Origin: JAGTVG01 sp963699805
Lineage (GTDB): Bacteria > Bacteroidota > Bacteroidia > Cytophagales > Cyclobacteriaceae
Assembly: GCA_963699805.1 (NCBI GenBank)
Contig: CAVOVH010000004.1
Location: 248,001-312,000, forward strand
Length of the DNA stretch: 64,000 bases
Direction: 5' to 3'
How positions within the stretch are numbered: position 1 is the stretch's first letter; every line of letters starts with the position of its first letter. The notes under the pieces were generated by a model. It worked only from the letters and a program-made list of their open reading frames with translations, was not told where the DNA came from and made no database searches. The translations under genes were made by a program, and so were the position numbers. This document shows positions 32,965-41,210 of the stretch, in pieces.

Positions 32965-35780
32965 ATGCCAAAAGATCCAAGTATAAAATCAGTTCTCATC
33001 ATAGGAAGTGGTCCCATCATCATTGGTCAGGCATGTGAATTCGACTATTCAGGTTCACAGGCCGCCAGGTCACTGCGGGAAGAAGGAATTGAGGTTACCC
33101 TGATCAATTCAAATCCTGCCACCATCATGACCGACAATGTGACGGCTGATAATATTTACCTGAAACCCCTTGAAAAAAAATCCATCATTGAAATACTGAA
33201 GAAGCATAAAATTGATGCCGTTCTTCCAACCATGGGGGGTCAGACAGCCCTGAATCTGGCCATTGACTGTGATAAAGCCGGAATCTGGGAGAAGTATGGT
33301 GTTAAAATGATCGGAGTGGATATCAATGCCATCGAAACCACGGAAGACCGGGAAAAATTCAGGCTGAAGATGAAGGAGCTCGGTGTCAAGGTCTGTGAAG
33401 GCAAAACAGCTACATCTTTTCTGCAGGGAAAGGAAATTGCCCAGGAGATCGGCTTTCCACTGGTCATCAGGCCTTCCTTTACACTGGGTGGTTCAGGGGG
33501 TGGTTTTGTGGATAACCAGGAGGAATTCGAAAAGGCGCTCACCAACGGTCTGCACACTTCCCCTATCCATGAAGTACTGGTAGAGCAAAGTATCATGGGA
33601 TGGAAGGAATATGAGCTGGAATTGCTCCGGGATAACATAGGGAACGTAATCATCATTTGTTCCATTGAGAATTTTGATCCGATGGGCATCCATACCGGCG
33701 ATTCGATCACGGTGGCCCCAGCTATGACCTTGCCGGATACGGTCTACCAGGAAATGCGAGACCTGGCCATCCTCATGATGAATGGGATCGGTAAATTTGC
33801 CGGAGGATGTAATGTTCAGTTTGCCGTAAATCCGGAAACCGATGACATCATTGGCATTGAAATCAATCCAAGGGTATCCCGTTCGTCTGCACTGGCTTCA
33901 AAAGCCACCGGGTATCCCATTGCCAAGATGGCAGCCAAACTGGCAATCGGATACAACCTGGATGAACTGAAGAACCAGATCACCAAGACAACCTCGGCAT
34001 TTTTTGAACCAACACTTGATTATGTGATCGTTAAAATCCCACGATGGAATTTTGATAAATTCAAGGGATCTGACAGACGTCTGGGCCTTTCCATGAAATC
34101 CGTCGGGGAAGTCATGGGGATTGGAAGAAATTTCCAGGAAGCCCTGCAGAAAGCCTGCCAGTCACTGGAAATCAAAAGAAATGGACTGGGAGCCGATGGA
34201 AGTGAACTCAAGGATCAACAGGCTATTCTTAAAAGCCTTGGCAACCCAAGCTGGAACAGGCTGTTCCATATCTATGATGCCTTCAAATTGGGAATCCCTT
34301 TTAAAACCATTGAACAGCTCACCAAGATCGATAAATGGTTCCTCCATCAGATCAATGAACTGTTCACCTCGAAAAAGAAATTGAAAAGCATACCATCGAT
34401 ACTATTCCGGCCGATCTGTTAAGAATCGCCAAGGAAAAAGGATATGCTGACCGTCAAATTGCCCATCTCCTTGATTGTCTTGAAAGCCAGGTATATAAAA
34501 GAAGAAATGAACTGGGGATCAAACGAATCTATAAACTGGTTGATACCTGCGCCGCTGAATTTGAAGCACAAACCCCATATTATTATTCTACTTTTGATCA
34601 CGAAAACGAATCACTTCCTTCCAGTAACAAAAAGAAAGTAGTGATCCTGGGATCCGGACCAAACCGGATCGGCCAGGGAATCGAATTTGATTATTGTTGC
34701 GTGCATGGTGTTCTAGCAGCAAAGGAAGCGGTTATGAAACCATCATGATCAATTGCAATCCGGAAACGGTATCAACCGATTTCGATATTGCTGATAAACT
34801 TTATTTCGAACCTGTATTCTGGGAACATATTTACGATATTATTCAACATGAAAAACCTGTAGGTGTCATCGTTCAGCTCGGCGGACAGACTGCACTGAAA
34901 CTGGCCGAAAAACTCAGTAGGTATGGTATCAAAATAATGGGAACAAGTTACGAATCACTTGACCTGGCTGAAGACCGGGGAAGTTTTTCGAAATTGCTGA
35001 AGGACAACAACATACCCTATCCGGAATTTGGAGTGATCGAAGATGCAGACCAGGCCCTGGATCTTTCAAAAAAAATCGGATTTCCGCTTCTGGTCAGGCC
35101 TTCCTATGTACTGGGAGGTCAGAGCATGAAGATTGTCATCAATGAACAGGAACTTGAATCCCATGTGGTTGATCTTTTGAAAGATATTCCTGGGCAATAA
35201 GGTTTTACTGGATCATTTTCTGGATGGGGCCATCGAAGCCGAAGCAGATGCCATCTGTGATGGCGAAGATGTGTACATCATCGGCATCATGCAACATATC
35301 GAACCAGCCGGCATTCATTCCGGTGATTCATATGCCGTACTTCCTCCCTACAACCTGGGTGATTTTGTCATGCAGCAGATCGAGGCATATACAAAAAAGA
35401 TCGCCTTGGCATTGAAAACCGTGGGTCTGATTAATATTCAGTTTGCCATAAAAAATGATCTGGTATATGTGATTGAAGCAAACCCAAGAGCATCCAGAAC
35501 CGTACCTTTTATATGTAAGGCCTATCAGGAACCTTACGTGAACTATGCTACCAAGATAATGCTGGGAGAAGCCAAATTGAAGGATTTTAATTTCAATCCG
35601 GTAAAACATGGCTATGCCATTAAGGAACCGGTATTTTCTTTCAATAAATTCCCGAATGTCAATAAGGAATTGGGGCCGGAAATGAAATCTACAGGAGAAT
35701 CGATTTATTTCATTGATGATCTGATGGATGATTACTTCCTGAAGATTTATTCTTACAGGAATCTGTATTTGAGTCGCTAA
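32965..35780 (+). CDS. carB: Carbamoyl-phosphate synthase large subunit, with three apparent frameshifts
   Basis: ATP-grasp large subunit that makes carbamoyl phosphate for arginine and pyrimidines. The first half is intact: IGSGPIIIGQACEFDYSGSQ, then PTMGGQTALNLAID, GGSGGGFVDNQEEFEKAL, GIEINPRVSRSSALASKATG. At about 34365 the frame must be changed by one missing base (joining INELF to HLEKEIEKHTIDTIPADLLR). At about 34727 one more base is missing (KE then GYETIMINCNPETVSTDFD). At 35192-35194 one G is surplus (DIPG then NKVLLDHFLDGA). The repaired protein of about 938 residues ends SYRNLYLSR without the C-terminal MGS-like allosteric domain, which I recall as the usual Bacteroidota form. carA is not in the window. 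Confidence 0.95.
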
Positions 35781-35792
35781 AGAAAAATCATC

Positions 35793-36018
35793 ATGCTGAA
35801 ATTCTTAATCTTCGTTTTTTTATTTTTTGCTGTCATCTATTATGTCCTTGATTTTACCTTTCAGACCACGTCAACAAGTAAGACATGATCAGAATGAAGC
35901 AAAAAAGAAAAAAGTAGGGAACGTAAATATCGATTATGTACCTGGTGACAATAAGAATGCTAAATCAGGTCATATTAAAGGGGGAGATTATATTGATTAT
36001 GAAGAAGTGAATGAATAG
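35793..36018 (+). CDS. DUF4834-like small membrane protein, frameshifted near 35855
   Basis: From the ATG at 35793 the protein begins with a membrane helix (MLKFLIFVFLFFAVIYYVLD). The second half lies one frame over: FRPRQQVRHDQNEAKKKKVG, then NVNIDYVPGDNKNAKSGHIK and GGDYIDYEEVNE, ending at 36018. Removing one base in the TTTTACCTTTC stretch around 35851-35862 joins them. This architecture (one helix, KKK linker, acidic DYVDYEE end) is that of a small Bacteroidota family, DUF4834 as best I recall. Function unknown. Located between carB and accD, 12 bases after carB. Confidence 0.7.
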
Positions 36019-36102
36019 TGATGCCATTATCAGCACTTTTTTTCCATTTTTAGATATGGAATAAATGTCTAACTTTACAGCCTTACCAAAAGACAAACTT
36101 AT

Positions 36103-36945
36103 ATGTCGTGGTTTTTAAGAAAAACTAAAGGCATCCAAACTCCCACAAAGGAAAAAAAAGATGTTCCGGACGGACTATGGTATAAAACGCCCAGCGGAAA
36201 GATCATTCATATGCGGGAATTGAAAAGCAATGCCTATGTATGTCCGGATGACGGATATCATGTGCGGATCGGATCAAAAGAATATTTTGAGATTCTTTTT
36301 GACAACAATAAATTCACTGAGCTGAATGAAAAGATGACTTCAGCGGATCCTCTGAAATTTGTTGACTCCAAGCCATACATCACCCGGATTAAATCATCCA
36401 TGAAAAAGACCGAACTGCATGAGGCTGTCCGGACAGCCTATGGAAAAATGAATGATATACAGGTGGTTATTGGTTGTATGGATTTCACCTTCATCGGAGG
36501 TTCGATGGGTTCAGTTGTCGGAGAAAAAATATCCCGGGCCATTGATTTTGCATTGAACAAAAAATATCCCTTAATCATTATTTCAAAATCAGGAGGAGCC
36601 AGAATGATGGAAGCAGGATATTCATTGATGCAGATGGCAAAAACCTCGGCAAAACTGGCCCTGTTATCGGAAGCAAAAATTCCCTATATTTCATTGATGA
36701 CGGATCCCACCACCGGAGGTGTCACTGCTTCATTTGCCATGCTGGGTGATTTTAACATCGCCGAACCGGAGGCATTGATCGGATTTGCCGGCCCCCGCGT
36801 GATCAGGGAAACTATTGGCAAGGATCTGCCCAAAGGATTTCAGACTTCAGAATTTTTACTCGAAAATGGATTTCTTGATTTCATCGTGGACCGCAGGAAA
36901 TTAAAAACAACCCTTACCACGCTCCTGAAAATGGTAAAACAATAA
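36103..36945 (+). CDS. accD: Acetyl-CoA carboxylase carboxyltransferase subunit beta
   Basis: Beta subunit of the carboxyltransferase that makes malonyl-CoA for fatty-acid synthesis, partner of AccA. Crotonase-fold signatures: FIGGSMGSVVGEKISRAIDF, SKSGGARMMEAGYSLMQMAK, LMTDPTTGGVTASFAMLGD, IGFAGPRVIRETIGKDLPKG. E. coli AccD has an N-terminal four-cysteine zinc ribbon; here the matching region (WYKTPSGKIIHMRELKSNAY, then VCPDDGYHVR) has one cysteine only (Cys47), so no zinc site. I recall this in other Bacteroidota. 280 residues. A TAACTTTA box at about 36073 could be its promoter, but it is not a full match. Confidence 0.96.
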   Translation: MSWFLRKTKGIQTPTKEKKDVPDGLWYKTPSGKIIHMRELKSNAYVCPDDGYHVRIGSKEYFEILFDNNKFTELNEKMTSADPLKFVDSKPYITRIKSSMKKTELHEAVRTAYGKMNDIQVVIGCMDFTFIGGSMGSVVGEKISRAIDFALNKKYPLIIISKSGGARMMEAGYSLMQMAKTSAKLALLSEAKIPYISLMTDPTTGGVTASFAMLGDFNIAEPEALIGFAGPRVIRETIGKDLPKGFQTSEFLLENGFLDFIVDRRKLKTTLTTLLKMVKQ

Positions 36946-37036
36946 TTTTTTTGAAAACATCATCCTTAATTCAATTGTTTTACCTTTACAACAGAATATT
37001 TTTAAATTGAAAATACTGGTTTGAATTATTAATAAA

Positions 37037-37044
37037 TATATTTG
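37037..37044 (+). promoter_or_regulatory. Putative -7 promoter element for nqrF
   Basis: TATATTTG matches TAnnTTTG, 35 bases before the ATG at 37080. It suggests nqrF is transcribed on its own here. Confidence 0.48.
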
Positions 37045-37079
37045 CACACGTAGAATTTTGACAGAAAATTATTGAATAA

Positions 37080-38384
37080 ATGGGGCCAATAATCATAACA
37101 TCGATCGTCGCATTCTCTATCGTAATCCTACTGCTGGTTTTTATCTTATTGTTTGCGCAATCAAAACTGGTTCAGACGGGAGATGTTAAAATCGTAATCA
37201 ATGGAAATGAAGGAGAAGCGCTTGTTGTATCTGCCGGATCTTCTCTTTTATCAACCTTATCCGCAAAAAAGATATTTCTTCCTTCTGCATGCGGAGGTGG
37301 TGGTACCTGTGCCATGTGTAAATGTATAGTTGAAGATGGAGGTGGCGAAGTACTTCCTACGGAGGTAGGGCACTTAAGCAGGCAGGAACAGAAAGATCAT
37401 GTACGTCTTTCCTGCCAGGTAAAGGTTAAACAGGATATGACGATCAGGATACCGGAAGAAATATTTGGTATTAAGAAATGGGAATGTGAAGTGGTATCCA
37501 ATTACAATGTTTCCACCTTTATCAAGGAATTTGTGGTTAAACTTCCCGAAGGTGAAACCCTCGATTTCCAGTCAGGTGGATACATCCAGATTGATGTCCC
37601 GCCTGTAGTCGCAGATTTCAAGGCTATGGATATTACGCCCCATCCTGATCTGGGACACCCGAATGATGTTTATAAGGGTGACTGGGATAAATTCAAGATG
37701 TGGGATCTGAAGATGAAGAATGATGAGCCCATTTTCAGGGCTTATTCAATGGCCAACCATCCTGCAGAAGGAAATATCGTCATGTTGAATATCCGGATTG
37801 CCACGCCTCCCTGGGACCGTGCAGCCGGAAAATGGATGGATGTGAATCCTGGAATCTGTTCATCTTACGTATTCAGCAGAAAACCCGGAGATAAAGTAAC
37901 CATCTCCGGACCCTACGGTGAGTTTTTCATAAATCCAACAGAACGCGAAATGATCTATATCGGTGGTGGTGCCGGAATGGCTCCGCTTCGGTCACATATA
38001 TTCCATTTATTCCACACTGAAAAATCCAATCGTAAAGTAAGTTTCTGGTACGGCGGTCGCTCGAAGAGAGAACTTTTTTATACAGAACACTTCAGGAAGA
38101 TTGAAAAAGATTTCCCGAATTTCAAATTTAATATTGGTCTTTCAGAACCGCTGCCTGAAGATAACTGGAAAGTGAAAAAAAGCCTTGATGATAAAGAAGG
38201 GGATGGATATATTGGATTTATCCATCAGGTACTTTACGACAATTACCTGAAAGATCATCCCGAACCGGAAGAGGTTGAATATTATCTTTGCGGGCCTCCC
38301 TTAATGAACGCTGCAGTCCTTAAAATGCTCGATGATCTGGGTGTTCCTCCAGAAAATATCCGATTCGACGATTTCGGAGGATAA
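37080..38384 (+). CDS. nqrF: Na+-translocating NADH:quinone reductase subunit F
   Basis: NqrF is the NADH-oxidising entry subunit of the Na+-pumping NQR complex. Order of parts: N-terminal membrane helix (residues 3-25), plant-type [2Fe-2S] ferredoxin domain with cysteines 71, 77, 80 and 112 (in SACGGGGTCAMCKC and RLSCQVK), FAD domain with RAYSMANHP, and NADH domain with YIGGGAGMAPLRSHIFHL and the C-terminal YYLCGPPLMNAAVLKML. 434 residues, slightly longer than the usual 405-420. None of nqrA-nqrE lies nearby, although these genes usually form one operon. A promoter element precedes it and a terminator follows. Confidence 0.97.
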   Translation: MGPIIITSIVAFSIVILLLVFILLFAQSKLVQTGDVKIVINGNEGEALVVSAGSSLLSTLSAKKIFLPSACGGGGTCAMCKCIVEDGGGEVLPTEVGHLSRQEQKDHVRLSCQVKVKQDMTIRIPEEIFGIKKWECEVVSNYNVSTFIKEFVVKLPEGETLDFQSGGYIQIDVPPVVADFKAMDITPHPDLGHPNDVYKGDWDKFKMWDLKMKNDEPIFRAYSMANHPAEGNIVMLNIRIATPPWDRAAGKWMDVNPGICSSYVFSRKPGDKVTISGPYGEFFINPTEREMIYIGGGAGMAPLRSHIFHLFHTEKSNRKVSFWYGGRSKRELFYTEHFRKIEKDFPNFKFNIGLSEPLPEDNWKVKKSLDDKEGDGYIGFIHQVLYDNYLKDHPEPEEVEYYLCGPPLMNAAVLKMLDDLGVPPENIRFDDFGG

Positions 38385-38403
38385 TAAAAAAAGATCTGAA
38401 TAA

Positions 38404-38434
38404 AAAAGGGAGAATAATTTCTCCCTTTTCTTTT
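38404..38434 (+). terminator. Rho-independent terminator after nqrF
   Basis: GGGAGAA, a TAAT loop and TTCTCCC, extended by flanking A/T pairs to about 11 base pairs, then a T-rich run. It is 20 bases after the nqrF stop codon. Confidence 0.85.
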
Positions 38435-38469
38435 ATATTTACCTGTCATCTTTAATTCAGCTGTCGCAA

Positions 38470-39630
38470 ATGGATGTAAAAATATTTTTTTCAAGAGTAA
38501 ATGAAAAACTCTATTCCGATATTGAATCCAGTCATTCATTTTTTAAAAATATTTTTCTTCCCGGCCCCAGCTTTCCCGATATTAAAAAGGCTGATATTGC
38601 GCTGATCGGGCTGGAAGAAAGCCGTGGATCCACTCATAACAAAACCGCCGATCAGGGCGCCAATGCTATCCGGGAAAAATTGTATCGGTTGAAGAAAGGA
38701 CTGAATCGATATAAAATTGTTGACTTGGGAAATCTAAGAAACGGTCATTCTCTTGATGAAACCATTCTCCGGGTCAAAGAAGTTTGTCACTTTTTAATTG
38801 AAAATGAAGTGTTCCCTCTTTTATTTGGCGGGACCCATGACCTGGATATCGGATTATATCAGGCTTACGAGGACATGGAAAAACTGGTAAGCGTACTGAA
38901 TGTTGACGCTTTCATCGACCTGGGCTTCGATGAAAATAAGGAACGGAACCAATCACATGTCAATAAAATTTTGACCCATCAACCCAATTATCTATTCAAC
39001 TTCAGTCAGGTGGGTTATCAAAGTTACCTGATCGATCCTGATAGCCTGGCCATGATGGAGAAATTGTATTTTGATACCTATCGGGTCGGCAAACTCCGAC
39101 AGAATATTGCTGAAATGGAACCCATCATCCGGGATGCCGATATGCTGAGTTTTGACATCACGGCCATTAAATCAAGCGACGCTCCCGGAAATGCAATGGC
39201 CCAGCCATTTGGTCTGACAGGAGAAGAAGCCTGTCAACTCTGCTGGTATGCAGGCCTCAATGAAAAATTGAGCTCGGCCGGCTTTTTCGAATACAATCCT
39301 GAATTGGATCTCCAGAATAAAAAAACAGCCTCTGTGATTGCCACCATGATCTGGTATTTTATTGAAGGTTTCTACCATCGAAAGGACCATTTCAGCTTTA
39401 AAAGCAATTATTATCTTAAATATGTGGTCTCAATGCCGGATGATCCGGATGCACTCGTATTTTATAAAAGCAAACTGTCCGAAAAATGGTGGATTGAGGT
39501 TCCCTATCCAAAGGGAAAGAAAGTATTTGACCGGAATTCGATCGTTCCATGTAGCTATGCTGACTATCAGAAAGCCATGCAGGGCGAAATTCCAGAACGA
39601 TGGATTCATACACAGGCCCGCTTAATGTAA
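38470..39630 (+). CDS. Arginase/formimidoylglutamase-family protein with altered metal sites
   Basis: A 386-residue ureohydrolase-fold protein. Recognisable motifs: GGTHDLD at 120-126 (first metal His123), NVDAFIDLGF at 145-154 where the family has DAHxD, and SFDITAIKSSDAPGN at 227-241 where arginases have SxDxDxxDP. So of the residues that bind the two Mn2+ ions, His in motif 2 and the second Asp in motif 3 are replaced by Phe and Thr. The protein may be a pseudoenzyme or use another chemistry; related degenerate ureohydrolases seem to be common in Bacteroidota as far as I recall. RDD and EEP genes follow after 10 bases each. Hydrolysis of arginine, agmatine or formiminoglutamate should not be assumed. 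Confidence 0.78.
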   Translation: MDVKIFFSRVNEKLYSDIESSHSFFKNIFLPGPSFPDIKKADIALIGLEESRGSTHNKTADQGANAIREKLYRLKKGLNRYKIVDLGNLRNGHSLDETILRVKEVCHFLIENEVFPLLFGGTHDLDIGLYQAYEDMEKLVSVLNVDAFIDLGFDENKERNQSHVNKILTHQPNYLFNFSQVGYQSYLIDPDSLAMMEKLYFDTYRVGKLRQNIAEMEPIIRDADMLSFDITAIKSSDAPGNAMAQPFGLTGEEACQLCWYAGLNEKLSSAGFFEYNPELDLQNKKTASVIATMIWYFIEGFYHRKDHFSFKSNYYLKYVVSMPDDPDALVFYKSKLSEKWWIEVPYPKGKKVFDRNSIVPCSYADYQKAMQGEIPERWIHTQARLM

Positions 39631-39640
39631 TTTTCAGATT

Positions 39641-40027
39641 ATGGAAGATGAGAACAAGGACTATATCGTTGGTTATCCATTGGCAACCCCGACCGATCGA
39701 ATCCTGGCAGGTCTGATCGATTGGATCATCATTATTCTTTTAAGTGCCACAGGGTTCGGGGCGATTATCGGACTCGCCTATTTATTGACCAAGGAAAGTC
39801 TCCCGATTTTTGATGGGCAAAGCCTTGGCAAAAAATTGGTAAAGATCAAAGTGGTGGACAATGACACCTATCAACCCATCAGAAATAAGTACGATAAGTG
39901 CCTGATACGAAATATCTCTTTGTTGATACCTGTTTTTCAATTCATTGACGCCTTGATGATCTTTTCATCCGATCGGAAAAGGTTTGGAGATCAATGGGCG
40001 AATACCATCGTGATCAAGGAGACGTAA
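39641..40027 (+). CDS. RDD-family membrane protein
   Basis: A 128-residue protein whose first helix begins with the family motif LATPTDRILAGLIDWIIIIL (the Asp-Arg...Asp spacing of RDD proteins), then a second helix and GKKLVKIKVVDNDTYQPI, RNISLLIPVFQFIDALMIF and DRKRFGDQWANTIVIK, the usual closing block. RDD proteins are small polytopic membrane proteins, some linked to Na+/H+ exchange or transport, without a uniform role. It is 10 bases after the ureohydrolase-like gene and 10 before the EEP lipoprotein, so the three genes form a likely transcript. Confidence 0.85.
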   Translation: MEDENKDYIVGYPLATPTDRILAGLIDWIIIILLSATGFGAIIGLAYLLTKESLPIFDGQSLGKKLVKIKVVDNDTYQPIRNKYDKCLIRNISLLIPVFQFIDALMIFSSDRKRFGDQWANTIVIKET

Positions 40028-40037
40028 CGGCTTTTCG

Positions 40038-40926
40038 ATGTTGAGAAAAATTTTGTTCACAGCTATGATCCTCTTTTTTCTCCTTTATTCCTGCATAAGG
40101 GATGGTGAAGAAATTGATCTAACTCCTGATACTCTTACGCTGGATGAATGCCTGATTCAAACCCAATCTCAGACCTTTGAGATCATGACCTGGAATGTGC
40201 GGGAATTCCCGGTTCATGATGAAAAAACCATTTACCTGATAGCAGATATCATCAGCAGGGAAAACCCTGATCTCATTGCTTTCCAGGAAATCACCAGTGA
40301 ATCTGATTTTGAAACATTAATCAAAAAAATCCCGGGATGGAATGGCATGATTCTTCCTTCCTCTAACCTGAATCCGGCATTCCTTTTTAAATTATCCGAA
40401 GTAAGGTTGATTGGCAAGGCAATTGCTTTATTTACCGAAGACAAAGAAGATTTCCCAAGGTCACCCCTGATGGTGAGTGTGGAACATCATTCGGGATTAC
40501 AATTGTTTATCATCAATATCCATCTGAAATGCTGTTCAGGTGAAGAAAATGAGAACCGGAGACGGAGGGCAGGTGAAAGGCTAAAAACACTATATCGATG
40601 AAAAATTGCCGAAAGAAAAGGTGATCGTCCTGGGTGATTTTAATGATGTGATTGTATCGCCTGTTCCGGAGGATAATGTGTTCTATAACTTCAGTATAGA
40701 TCGCCTGAATTATGCCTTTACTGATCTGGAAATTGCCCAGGGTGATCCGGAGCGCTGGTCATATCCAAACTGGCCAAGCCATATTGATCACATCCTGATC
40801 ACCAATGAATTGTTCGAAAACCAGGTTTTCACCCAGACCCTCACATACGACTTTTGCGATTCATCGTATCTTTCACAGGTTTCTGATCACCGGCCATTGA
40901 TGATTCAATTAAAACAGGATCAGTAA
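40038..40926 (+). CDS. Endonuclease/exonuclease/phosphatase family lipoprotein, frameshifted near 40585
   Basis: An exported lipoprotein (signal ILFTAMILFFLLYSC, lipobox Cys19) of the EEP fold. Frame 1 has FEIMTWNVREFPVHDEKTIY, PDLIAFQEITSE (catalytic Glu), and FIINIHLKCCSGEENENRRR. After a spurious stop the second frame gives YIDEKLPKEKVIVLGDFNDV (metal Asp and Asn), then WPSHIDHILITNELF and VSDHRPLMIQL, the closing Asp-His pair. Deleting one A from the five-A run at 40583-40587 joins the two. The substrate could be nucleic acid, sphingomyelin or inositol phosphate; the lipoprotein signal suggests extracytoplasmic use, and many family members act on DNA. Confidence 0.88.
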
Positions 40927-41090
40927 TTCCTTTAATGGAAGGGTTCACATACCTTTTCAGTCTTTCCCATTCACCGGTCCGCTTCTAAAGGATTATTGAA
41001 GCTGAAAAATTTTCATAAAAAAGAAGTTGCCTTAAAAGCGAATATCGTCATTCAAAATCCTTCTAGATCTCCGTGTCAAACCCGAATTTT

Positions 41091-41125
41091 CCTGCTTGCC
41101 AACAGATCTGGTTATGGTAAGCAGG
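41091..41125. repeat. Imperfect inverted repeat, 11-base arms
   Basis: CCTGCTTGCCA and TGGTAAGCAGG pair with one G-T wobble and enclose the palindrome CAGATCTG. It lies in the 284-base gap between the EEP lipoprotein and the convergent TonB receptor. There is no T-run, so terminator function is doubtful; the rest of the gap holds nothing I recognise. Confidence 0.5.
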
Positions 41126-41210
41126 CCGGCCATCGTTCCAACTTATGCCATGGTAGGCAGGGAAGACAAATAACACTTTTAAGACAACCTCCTTAATTTT
41201 CTAAATTGGA

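Noticed and set aside
34423..34735. Small independent ORFs in the second carB segment
   Set aside because: All are frame shadows; the joined CarB translation explains this stretch.
40996..41196. 66-codon plus-strand frame after the EEP gene
   Set aside because: Cysteine/arginine-rich composition without family features; includes the inverted repeat. Treated as non-coding.
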